From contig KQ481983.1 in assembly GCA_001430745.1 (NCBI GenBank), positions 2,732,219 to 2,762,745 of the forward strand: DNA of 30,527 nt. The letters run 5' to 3'. This stretch comes from Auxenochlorella pyrenoidosa (Eukaryota > Chlorophyta > Trebouxiophyceae > Chlorellales > Chlorellaceae). Position numbers and translations under genes: made by a program. This document shows, piece after piece, positions 11,401 to 20,173 of the stretch. The notes under the pieces are model-generated. The model was given only the letters and a program-made list of their open reading frames with translations, was not told the origin of the DNA and did not search any database. Each line of letters starts with the position of its first letter. Position 1 is the first letter of the stretch.

Positions 11401-12403
11401 TGCGCGGGAGTGAGGAGGCAGCAGTGCATGGTGCTTGCTGGGTGTTGACTGTGATCGGGTGATTTACCGCCTCGGCCGCTGCTCTGCCCAACGCCATAAT
11501 GATTGCAGGCTACTCTTGGAGCTGGGGTCCATGTCGTGGCTCATCCCCTCCGAGATCCAGACCCTGGAGGTGAGCAGGGAGGGTGCGCTGGCTCCGTCGT
11601 GTGCCCCTGCAGCGGGGGCGTGGGGGCCGCAGAGAGGCGGCAGAGGCGACACCAACCGGCAGTCTGTGGCCTGTCCACTGCTGCCGCTGCCTGCGCAAAT
11701 CAAGCACTCGCTCTGCTCCACGTCGTGCCGCACCCCTCCTCCCCTTGGCCCTCCAGACACGCTCCGCCGGCTTCTCCATCAGCGTGTTCGTGCATTTCTT
11801 GATGATGTTTGCGCTGGGTGGGTGCCCAGCTGGCGTGGCAGCGGCAGGGCTGAGTGCTGCCATGGCATCGCAGGACCTGCTCTGCTGGCCCTCACCAGCA
11901 GCGAAGACCATGCAGCTGTGCAGCCGCTGCTGCCCGCACGCACCTGTCGCCTCCTTCCCGCCCACCTGCCTGCACTGCGTCCACCCCACCTGTTGCAGGC
12001 CAGTCCTTCCTGCCCATGATGTGCAGCATGGAGTACGGTGTGGTGAGGCAGGGCTGGGCGGCTGGCATGGGTGCAGTTGGGGTTGAGATGTATCAATGGC
12101 CTAGCGGCTGGTATTGGGGCGGGCTCACTGTGCCCGAGCCCTTTTGCACCACTCTGCCAAACACACCACTCCGCCCGCCCGCCGCGCCCCCCCCCGCCCC
12201 CCCCCCCCCGCCGCCTGGCGCAGTTTGCCTTCTTCGCGGGCATGGTTGTGCTGGCCACCGCCTTTGTGTGGCTGTGCGTTCCCGAGACCAAGGGCGTCCC
12301 GCTGGAAGAAAAGGGGCTGTGCATGACTACACTGAACTGCATGCAAGCTGTCGAGGCGGCCAGTCGCCATCACGTCAGGCGAGGTCGGGCACACTGTCGC
12401 TGA
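8475..12403 (+). CDS. HUP: Hexose/H+ symporter of the HUP/STP family (MFS sugar porter)
   Basis: A 12-TM major facilitator that would import hexose with protons at the plasma membrane. Thirteen exons: 8475-8542, 8673-8733, 8891-8945, 9348-9483, 9701-9774, 9923-9975, 10185-10589, 10810-10878, 11088-11328, 11509-11569, 11757-11817, 11999-12042 and 12224-12403. Motifs in order: [15 protein letters not shown] (TM1), [13 protein letters not shown] (loop 2-3), [57 protein letters not shown] (TM7), [20 protein letters not shown] and [10 protein letters not shown]. These match Chlorella HUP and plant STP proteins, from known family sequence. Oddities: the intron after exon 7 needs a GC donor, and exons 9-10 join out of frame unless an alternative donor is used. 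The modelled length is about 502 residues, slightly short of HUP1. The external loop between TM1 and TM2 and the C-terminal tail are short and uncertain. Confidence 0.92.
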
Positions 12404-12468
12404 GTGCCACACCGTCACTGGCGAGGCTCACGTTGTTGGCAGCATCTCCCTTCTGAGTCACGCTCACA

Positions 12469-12473
12469 TGTAA
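12469..12473 (+). terminator. TGTAA polyadenylation signal of the hexose transporter gene
   Basis: TGTAA on the plus strand, 66 bases after the transporter stop codon. Confidence 0.6.
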
Positions 12474-12731
12474 TCAGTTGTTCAAAAAGCTGCCGCGCAC
12501 AGTCCACAACCCGCTGTTCAAGAGCTGCCGACTGCGCCCGCTACTCTGCCAGGAGGTAGCTCCAGGCAGTGACACGCCCATGCCTTTTGCATTCGCACGC
12601 GTTGCATGCAAGCATGCCCCGAGGGCGTGCACTTTGGCCTCAGTGTCCTGCCTCGGCCAAATAATTACACAGGTTTCAAGCCAGTGCAATGAAAGGAGAG
12701 GGCCGTCTCTGCTGCCGTTGCATAATATATG

Positions 12732-12736
12732 TTACA
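12732..12736 (-). terminator. TGTAA polyadenylation signal of gene A
   Basis: TTACA on the plus strand, i.e. TGTAA on the minus strand, about 196 bases beyond the gene A stop codon at 12932-12934. Confidence 0.55.
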
Positions 12737-12931
12737 AGCCGTGCCCGACGCATCTACTCAGCTCAATTGCCCAGCCGCTGAGTACCCACGCAGTGCATGC
12801 TCCCTCGGGAACCTGCTGCTCAAGCGTGGCATCCTCGCCATCAAGCTCCCCAACTGTGCATTCTACCGCCGGCATCACCTGTAGGGCCGCTCTTACTAAT
12901 CGCTGCCTCCCTGCTGGCACCGCCTGCCAGG

Positions 12932-15539
12932 TTAGCGGCGCGCGCCTCGCCCGCTGCGCCTGGGCTGAGCCTCCTCCTCCTCCTCCTCCTCCTCCTCCTC
13001 GCTGTCCCGCTGCTGGCGGTGCCTGACAGGCTGGCTGCGCGCGCCTAGCCCGCTGCGCCTGGGCTGAGCCTCCTCCTCCTCCTCCTCCTCGCCCTCCTCC
13101 TTACTGTCCCGCTGCTGGCTGCGCGCGCCTTGCCTGCTGGGCCCAGGCTGGTCGTCCTTCTTCTTCTTGCACACCTTTGGCACTCCAAGCTTCCTGCAGC
13201 TTGTACCAAAGGAGCAATAGACCAACCCCTGCTATTGTAGTGACGCCTGCACGGGACAGAACTGGGGGGGCTTGCCATTGCAATGCGCGAGGCAAATGCA
13301 GGCTGGCAGTGCTTGTAACTCACGTGGCTCGGCGTTTCCAGTGTGTAAAGTTGAAGGAGTGAAAGTATTCCAGCTCCTGCACATCACAGGCACACGACTC
13401 AGACGTGAAGTCTGCCTGCACTGATAATGTTTGGCCGATGCCCGCGGATATGTGCGCAAGGCCTGCATTAGGAGCACTGAGCCGTCGCAAGCATATTGTA
13501 CACCCCCAGCGTACGCACACGTGTGCGCGGTAGATAACACATGGCACTTACGCGGTAGGAGAGTGTGCGTGTCACCCGGTGATTGAAGAGGAACCGTCGC
13601 TCAGCGGCTTCTGCGGCGGCCTTCTTGACAGGCCCTGTGGCATCCGCCCCCACCTCTGCCTCGCCCTCCTCGCGGAACTTGCGCATCAGGACGTTGCGCG
13701 GGTCTGCAGTTGAGGACGGCGAGCTGCCGGTGTGAGGCGCAGCATGGAAAGGCGGGCTGGCAAGGCGGCGCACTGTTTGCCTGCACATGACGGCCGGACA
13801 GATGCCCAGTATGGGGTCCAAGCAGCCATGCGCTTCTGTTTGGTGGTACAACCCAACGTGCGGGGAACAGGCAACAAGCTGACATGCCAGCAGGGGCGGA
13901 TGTCTGGATGCCACATACTGGTAGGGTCGCTTGGGTTGCGCTTGCCCACTTTGCCCACGTAGCGCACCGCCGGCTGCCCGCATGCTGGGCAGCAGTCGTG
14001 CGCTCCCCCTGCAACTTGCCCGCTTGCAGTGCCGACTGCTGCGCCAGCAGCTGCCGCTGCTGCGCAGCCTGCCGACTCCTCTGCTGGCAAGCCGGGCTGG
14101 CCATGGACTGCGGCTGCCACCGCAAGCCCCTGGCTGGCTGCCCCTGCTGCACAAGCATGATCATATTGAAGAGGAGTTGGTGGTGGTGGACAGGAAATGC
14201 CGCCTCCAAATCTGTGCTGCACAACCGCCCTCCCTAGCCACTTGCCTTCTGGAACAGCTGGTGGTTGTGCAGCAGCGGCAGGTTCCAGGAGTTGCTGGTG
14301 CACCCCTAGGGTTGGATGGTCCTCCTGCAGGCGAACATGGGACGGGGGCAGATAAGCCACAAGCAACGTCCCTGCCACCGGGGAACAGGCCTCACCAGGC
14401 CACAAACGAGGCCAAGAATGTTGCACTGAGCTCTCTGTTCACCTGCTGCAGCTGCTGCCCCTCCTCCTCCTCCTCTTTCTGTCGCTGCCGCTTTTGCCGC
14501 AGCCGCAGTGACTGTCGCCGCTGTTGCGGCTCCTCCTCCTCCTCCTCCTCCTCCTCCTCCCCCCGTCGCGGCCGCTTCTGCCGCTGCCGCCGCTGCACCC
14601 CCCGCCGCCACTGCTGCGGATCCTCCTCTTCCTCCTCCTCCCCGTCTGGCCCATCAGCTGCCAGACATGCTCCTTGAGAGGCCGTCGTGCCAGCAGCGAA
14701 GGCGGGGGGCTGCGCGCCTGGGTAAGTCGTGGCGCTGTTGGGGCTGACGCATTCTACCCTTCCAGGGGCGGGCCCAGGCATGCCGTCGGACAGCGCCGGG
14801 TTGGCGGCCTCGACGCCCGTCAGGCCCATGCTCTCGATTTGCTCCATCAGGTGGCGTTCCAGTTCCTCCTGCAAGACAGGGGGAGGAAAAGAAGAGTACA
14901 CGTCAGGTGAAGAAAGGCAGCAGGGCTGGGCGCCGCAGAGGGCATGGCCGCGCCAACCACCAGGTTGCGGGAAGGGAGGGTCAAGTTACCCCACCCCTGC
15001 CCTGTCAGCGGCAGGTGCCTCTAGCCTCCGCGCTGACATCATCTCACATTCTCGTGGCAAGAGGCAGACTCAAGCGATCCCAGCAGGCGCCAGCACGGCA
15101 AAGGCAGGTTCACACTGGGCACCCTGCCTGCAGGCCTCGCTGGTCGTTACAGGCCATGCCCCCGCGGCAAGCCAGCCTGCCCCCGAACCTTCACCTCGAC
15201 GTAATCCTCGCAGTTGGGCTCAATGCCTGCGTCAGAGAGATGTGGACAGGTCACTTCGGATGTCATCGTGAGCGTGTTGAAGGAGCTGTCGCAGCAGACG
15301 GCTGCTTTAGCATAAAGCCGCATTGAAACATGTGGCCTGCAGTCTCTGCCCAAGCTCCGTGTAAAATTGTCCACCAATCGCTCTGTGCAAAACCAATGGA
15401 TGGACGCAGCCACTGGGTTCTGGATGGTGCAATCCCTGGCGCCTCGTTCCGCAAGGCGGCGGACCCAGCGGCAGGCGGGCATAGGGCCGCGCCACCCCCA
15501 TCTGCGCTCACAGCCCTCACCAGTCGTGAAGGGCCGCAT
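12932..15539 (-). CDS. Gene A: unrecognised 417-residue protein with acidic/basic repeats and a CPAC motif
   Basis: Family not recognised. A phase-consistent model has nine exons: 15521-15539, 15195-15226, 14758-14868, 14443-14709, 14246-14305, 13919-14216, 13552-13703, 13324-13376 and 12932-13193. The N-terminus is MRPFTTGIEPNCEDYVE, then a helix-like EELERHLMEQIESMGLTGVE. Exon 4 has poly-Glu runs alternating with Arg/Gln-rich stretches. Exon 6 ends with CCPACGQPAVRYVGKVGKR, a possible Cys-pair metal site. Exon 7 (NVLMRKFREEGEAE...) has strong splice sites. The last exon has two copies of an Arg/Glu-rich 33-residue unit. Exon 5 uses an AAG|GCAAGT (GC) donor and a CTAG acceptor, the weakest junctions. 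The highly charged composition and basic clusters suggest a nuclear protein, which is inference. Exons 1-3 are shared with gene B. Confidence 0.55.
12942..13135 (-). repeat. 99-bp in-frame tandem repeat in the last exon of gene A
   Basis: Two copies begin near 12942 and 13041 with a 99-bp period. Each carries a (GAG)n run (ten CTC units on the plus strand at 12971-13000, fewer in the second copy) followed by AQPRRSG-L/R-GAR. The period is 33 codons, so the frame is preserved. Confidence 0.8.
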
Positions 15540-16095
15540 GAGGGATGCTGTCCGCGTGTTTTGGGGCGGGGGTCTCGGCCAAAAGCGTGCCGGCTGGCTG
15601 TGCACCTGCAGGGCGGCCTTCGAGGGTTCGATTGGCTATCTTCAAAGCTGAGCAGATGCCGGGGCCCGCAGATGTAGGCAAAAGCCATACAGAGGCACGC
15701 GCCATCAGCGCCCCCGCAAACATGCGCTTGCTCGATCGGTTTACCTGTTTATAGCTCCGGCCAAGGCTGCAGAGCATCCGAACTCGGCAGCGGCAGTTGG
15801 GAAGCATGGGGATGGGGCCGGCGGCCGGCCGCTTTCCACCCACGCCGGCCCGCTTCCGCCACACATCCTGCATGCTCGAGCAGGTCAAATGCATGCACAC
15901 ATGCGACCACATCTCATATCCCACTGTCACATGTTCGGCCACAGGACACCGTATTGTGTCTGCCCAGGCAAATCGGTGGCTTGCCGCACTGCTGTCAGAA
16001 CGTGTACCGAGCATGCATGGCAGCCAATACAACGCAGCTCGGTGACGGACAAGGGTCACAGTAGACCCGTTCAGGCAGCAAGTCTGAAGGGTTGC
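14760..16095. repeat. Segmental duplication, copy A (promoter, leader and exons 1-3 of gene A)
   Basis: Near-identical to 18003-19407 in direct orientation, offset 3243 bp at the left end and 3312 bp at the right, so indels total about 70 bp. Long blocks around 15330-15780 are almost base-for-base the same. A patch at roughly 15190-15300, covering exon 2, is strongly diverged. No terminal inverted repeats or target-site duplication were seen, so this looks like segmental duplication and not a transposon. Confidence 0.9.
15748..15753 (-). promoter_or_regulatory. TATAAA box of gene A
   Basis: TATAAAC on the minus strand, about 210 bp upstream of the gene A ATG. It is conserved at the equivalent position in the duplicate (19042-19047). 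An ATG about 25 bp downstream (15721-15723) would fall at or before the expected transcription start. Confidence 0.5.
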
Positions 16096-16564
16096 TGCCT
16101 GCAAACCAAGAAGCTACGGCCTTCAGGCCCCCATTGAAATGCACATTTAGCAGAGATGAGCAAGATGAGCTTGTTTGTGGGTAGTGTTGACATCATGTGC
16201 AATGTCCACGAGACGCCTCGTTGCCCTAGTGGTAGCTGCAGCCAGTCAAGCTTCCATGCCCACGTGCAGTGAGTGTCTGCTTACAGTCGAGCGTCACGAA
16301 CCATAAAATATACCCAGTGTGCAGGAAAAGCGATTTGGATGTTCCACCAAGCAGCACATCCTGCTCAGCCAGGGGCGTCACGGTCAGGCCAACAAGGGAT
16401 GCAGTGCAGCAGTGGGTAACGGGCAGGCATCTTCTCACATTCGATCGCGAGCAAAAAGGGTTCAGGGGAGGTCACTGAATGGCAATGATGCCAGGGAGTG
16501 CAGCAAACAGCCAGCAGATTCACGAGCCAATGCTGCTGAAGACGGGCTGTCGCGACGTGTCGCC
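15754..16564. other. Upstream region of gene A and 3' flank of gene B
   Basis: The first part, to about 16095, is the upstream half of duplication copy A. The remainder is lower-GC 3' flank of gene B containing its polyadenylation signal. No coding frame is supported. Confidence 0.5.
16281..16285 (-). terminator. TGTAA polyadenylation signal of gene B
   Basis: TTACA on the plus strand (TGTAA on the minus strand), about 280 bases beyond the gene B stop codon. Confidence 0.55.
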
Positions 16565-18831
16565 TCAGGCCACCTTCACGGTGTCGATCACCTTGCAGCA
16601 CGAGGTGGTCTTGCCAGTGTGCGGGCTGGTCCTGCAGCCAGGAGCACAGGGCCGAGAATGAAGCAAACTCACCCAGGCTATGCATAGCAGCATGTGCCAG
16701 CTGCCACTGTTCTTCCCGCCCCTCGACGTGCACGCACCTGTTGCGGCTCGCCGTGCAGGGGGTGATGGCGTGGTACACCATCAGGTCCTGCGGGAGGCTG
16801 GGCAGCAGGCAAGCTTAGCAGACGAGGGCAGCCTCAGTCAGGCCGGCTGGCAGGGCCAGCTGGCAGGGCATGCAGGCAGGAGAGCAGGCAGCGCCGGCAT
16901 AAAGGATGCCGGGCGACAAGGCAGGCCGGGAAACTGCACCAGCCACCCACCTCCAGTCTCCAACCGTTACCCTGCCCAGGCATCCATCACCCACCCGCAC
17001 TGTCATGCGCGCCTTGCCCACGTGGTCATCGTAGAACTGCTTGGTGGGCTTGTTGTGCGGCATGTTGCGTGCGTCTGCACGGGATCACGGTGAGCAGGCC
17101 AGGTGCATGGTGCAGGGCCACAGGCAGCAGCAGACGGGAGGGGACCGCCTGCCATAAAAACAGGCAGATTGTTGGAACATGGCAGTGCACCAGCGCTTCC
17201 ACCCGGCCCGGCCCCGGCGCACCCATGGGGTCCATCTTCTTTGTGGGGCGGCGCCCGGGCTTGACAATCTTGGCCTGGTAGTCCAGCTGCTCCTGCAGAA
17301 GGCATGGATTGCTGGAAGCAGGCATCATTAAGAGAGCAGCTGCTGCTACCCCCGTTTGCGCGCCGCTGGCAAGCTCTGTCGCTGCAGATAGAAAGCAGAA
17401 ATCAAGCAGAGGGCACGAGCCAGGAGGTGCATTTGTCACATCGTTGCCCCCCACGAGCGAGCTCATTATTGCTGCTGACCACCCAGCCGACCTGTGACAG
17501 CACGCGCCGCTTGCAGCCGGGGCACTTGATGGGCACGCTCAGGGTGACGCGCGTCCCGCCCACGTGCACGTGCCGAATCACCCGGCCCTTCGTCGCATCC
17601 GTGGGCCGGGACGGCGGCCCGACCTGCTTGCCACGCACCACGCGTGAGCGCCGCTGGGCAGGCACCGTCTTGGCCTTCTTGGGGCGCGGCTGGGCCTGCG
17701 GGCGCAGCAGGTCAGGCGTCGGCTCAGCCGGCACGCCAGGCAGGCGCGGCGTTGACCGCGTGGTTGGCTTGGCCTTGGGCTCGGCCTCGCCCTCCTCCTG
17801 CAGGGCCAGGCCCTGCGCAATGGATAGCCCAACCAACGAGAGGGCGTTGATGTTCAGTGCACGCAAGCAAGGTGGGGTCAGGACGGCCGCTGAAAGCATG
17901 GCATGCCGGCTCCCTCTCCCGGAAAATGGCGCTGGTCAAGCTGCAGCCGCAGGGACTGCCGTAGCAGCAGCACACATGCAGCCCTGCACAGCGTTCCTAC
18001 CTGGCCAGGGGCGGACACAGGCATGTCGTCGGACGGCGGCGGCGTGGCCGTCTCGACGCCCGTCAGGCCCATGCTTTTGATCGGCTCCATCAGGCGCTGT
18101 TCCATATCCTCCTGCAAGACAGGGGGAGGAGAAGAAGAGTACACGTCAGGTAGAGAAAGCCAGCATGGCCGCGCGCCGCAGAGGGCATAACCCCGCCAGC
18201 CGCCATGTTGGCGGATAGGGAGGGTCAGGTCACCCTGCCCTGTCGGCGGCAGGTGCCTCTAGCCTCCAAACGCGCCGACGCCATCTCCACATCGCGGCAA
18301 GAGACAGGCTTGAACGGCCCAGGCAGGAGCCAGCAGGGCAAGCATGCCACCAGACAGGTTCACGCTCGGCACGCTGCCTGCAGGCCTCGCTGGTTGTCAC
18401 AGGCCATGCCCCCAGCAAGCCAGCCTGCCCCAAACCTTCACCTCGAGGTACGCCACGCGCTTGACCTCGGCGTCTGCATCAGAGAGAGGCAGTTGGGGCG
18501 GAAAGGTCGCTTAGCACTGCGGGCGTCCACCTTGCGTCTACCACAACGCACGAGCACTTGTGAGCATGTTGACACCAAGGCTGTTGCAGCACACGGCTGC
18601 TTTGGCATAAAGCCGCCTTGAGAGATGTGGCCTGCAGTCTCTGCCCAAGCTCCGTGTAAAATTGTCCACCAATCGCTCTGTGCAAAACCAATGGATGGAC
18701 GCAGCCACTGGGTTCTGGATGGTGCCGCTGGCGCCTCGTTCTGCAAGGCGGCGGACACGGCGGCAGGCGGAAATAGGGCCGCGCCACCCCCATCTGCGCT
18801 CACAGCCCTCACCAGTCATGAAGGACCACAT
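16565..18831 (-). CDS. Gene B: unrecognised basic 249-residue protein with a CPGC motif
   Basis: Family not recognised. Eight exons join perfectly in phase: 18813-18831, 18442-18473, 18001-18111, 17492-17812, 17223-17292, 16995-17074, 16738-16787 and 16565-16631. The first 54 residues (MWSFMTDAEVKRVAYLE, then EDMEQRLMEPIKSMGLTGVE) are paralogous to gene A. The body is different: a Lys/Pro/Arg-rich segment, then GTRVTLSVPIKCPGCKRRVL, a basic KIVKPGRRPTKKMDPMD stretch, NKPTKQFYDDHVGKARMTVR, MVYHAITPCTASRNR, and a C-terminus with SCCKVIDTVKVA. The Cys residues (CPGC, PC, CC) could form a metal site, and the basic charge suggests nucleic-acid contact; both are inference. All introns are GT-AG. 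The third-position GC and splice logic make this a convincing gene of unknown role. Confidence 0.65.
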
Positions 18832-19407
18832 GAGGGATGCTGTCCGCGTTTTTTGGGGCGGGGGTCTCGGCCAAAAGCGTGCCGACTGGCTGTGCGCCTG
18901 CAGGGCGGCCTTCGAGGGATTAATTGGCTATCTTCAAAACTGGAGCAGATGCCGGGGCCCGCAGATGTAGGGAAAAAGCCATACAGAGGCACGCGCCATC
19001 AGCGACCCCGCAAACATGCGCTTGCTCGATCGGTTTACCTGTTTATAGCTCCGGCCAAGGCTGCAGAGCATCCGAATACGGCAGCGGCAGTGCGTTGGGA
19101 AGCATGGGGATGGGGCCGGCGGCCGGCCGCTTTCCACCCACGCCGACCCCCGTCCGCCACACATCCTGCATGCTCGCCTGCATGCTTCAGCAGGTCAAAT
19201 GCATGCACACATGCGACCACATCTCATATCCCACTGCCACATGTTTGGCCATAGGACACCGAAATGTGTCTGCCCAGGCAAATCGGTGGCTTGCCGCACT
19301 GTCCTCTCATAGCGCGTGCCGAGCATGCATGGCAGCCAATACAACGCAGCTCGGTGACGGACAAGGATCACAGCAGGCCCGTTCAGGCAGCAAGTCTGAA
19401 GGGTTGT
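18003..19407. repeat. Segmental duplication, copy B (promoter, leader and exons 1-3 of gene B)
   Basis: Direct repeat of 14760-16095. Similarity covers about 345 bp upstream of the TATA box, the leader, exon 1, intron 1 in part, exon 3 and intron 2, then ends close to the 3' boundary of exon 3, after which genes A and B have unrelated sequence. Confidence 0.9.
19042..19047 (-). promoter_or_regulatory. TATAAA box of gene B
   Basis: TATAAAC on the minus strand, 211 bp upstream of the gene B ATG. The spacing matches that of copy A. Confidence 0.5.
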
Positions 19408-19414
19408 TGGTAAC

Positions 19415-19419
19415 TTACA
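19415..19419 (-). terminator. Possible TGTAA polyadenylation signal of gene W
   Basis: The nearest TGTAA noticed on the minus strand after the W stop codon lies about 755 bp downstream. Such long 3' UTRs are known in green algae, but the assignment is tentative. Confidence 0.3.
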
Positions 19420-19714
19420 GTAACTTTTTTTTACGAATGAGAGATCAAGTACGCTGTGAGTGCCTGGTGCATGGCCATCACTGCGGAGGCCCGCTGCACC
19501 TGCCACAATGTCCACATGCCTTGGCCGAACAAGCAGGCTGCTCCCGCTGCAGGACGTGCTCATCACTCGGCTGGTCGGGCTGCTCGTCCAACAACCTCCG
19601 GCTGATCCCCCATTAGAGACCAGCTGCTCTGCTGAGGCGTGCTGGCGGTCCTTGCAAAGCAGTGGAGGCACGTGCAAGGATGTTGGCAGTCTTCAGAACC
19701 ACCGATGCAGCGAG

Positions 19715-19766
19715 CGCAGCAGGGCACGAGAAGGGCTGAACGCAGCAGGGCGCGAGAAGGGCTGCT
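19715..19766. repeat. Two-copy 26-bp tandem repeat
   Basis: Two adjacent units starting CGCAGCAGGGC and ending AAGGGCTG differ at only a few positions. It lies in non-coding 3' flank. Confidence 0.7.
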
Positions 19767-20173
19767 CACTTTGCCTCAGCGCAAACCCGCCTGGGTGGCC
19801 AGACTGCTTCGGTGGCGCTTGCCATATCACTGTGGTGGCCGGCCTGTTTCAGTGGGGCTTGCTATCCGGCTTGGTGGGGCAAGGCAGCACCACGGTTGCC
19901 CGGGGCAGGCTTGCGCCACTGGATTCTGTGGCCCCTGCTAGCGCTTGGCCTGACAGTACTACCAATCGTTTGCCCGCCAGCCGGCTGGTCTTTGCCTCCA
20001 GGTCGTTGCTGCAGGGTGATGCCGCGTTCGTAATGGCCAGTACCCCCGCGCACGACAGGTCCCTAAGCGGCCCACCACCAGACAGGCCTATTCTTTGCAC
20101 TGCTTTCCAATTGAATGGTGGGGATACTGCAATACATGCGAGGCACTGCTGAGGCAAGCTTGCTCTCCAGCTG

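Larger units (their letters stand above)
12404..12931. other. Convergent 3' regions of the hexose transporter and gene A
   Basis: Lower-GC sequence between two convergent genes, without a convincing coding frame. It contains the polyadenylation elements listed separately, plus a second minus-strand TGTAA at 12665-12669. Confidence 0.5.
18832..20173. other. Promoter region of gene B and long 3' flank of gene W
   Basis: The part up to 19407 is duplication copy B. The rest is about 750 bp of 3' flank of gene W without a supported coding frame. It includes a 26-bp near-perfect tandem repeat, listed separately. Confidence 0.45.

Noticed and set aside
12184..12213. Poly-C run as a structural element
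   Set aside because: It lies in the polypyrimidine tract before an acceptor of the hexose transporter. It is better explained as intron sequence, though prone to sequencing error.
15517..15723. Upstream frame MFAGALMARAS in the leader of gene A
   Set aside because: The start lies only about 25 bp from the TATA box, and copy B has frame-breaking indels in the same frame, so it is unlikely to be protein-coding.
14760..19407. Duplication interpreted as a transposable element
   Set aside because: No terminal inverted repeats, LTR structure, target-site duplications or transposase/reverse-transcriptase frame were seen.
19460..20152. Plus-strand frame of about 230 codons
   Set aside because: It lies in the 3' flank of W and the edge of the duplication, contains a tandem repeat, and shows no domain or third-position bias.
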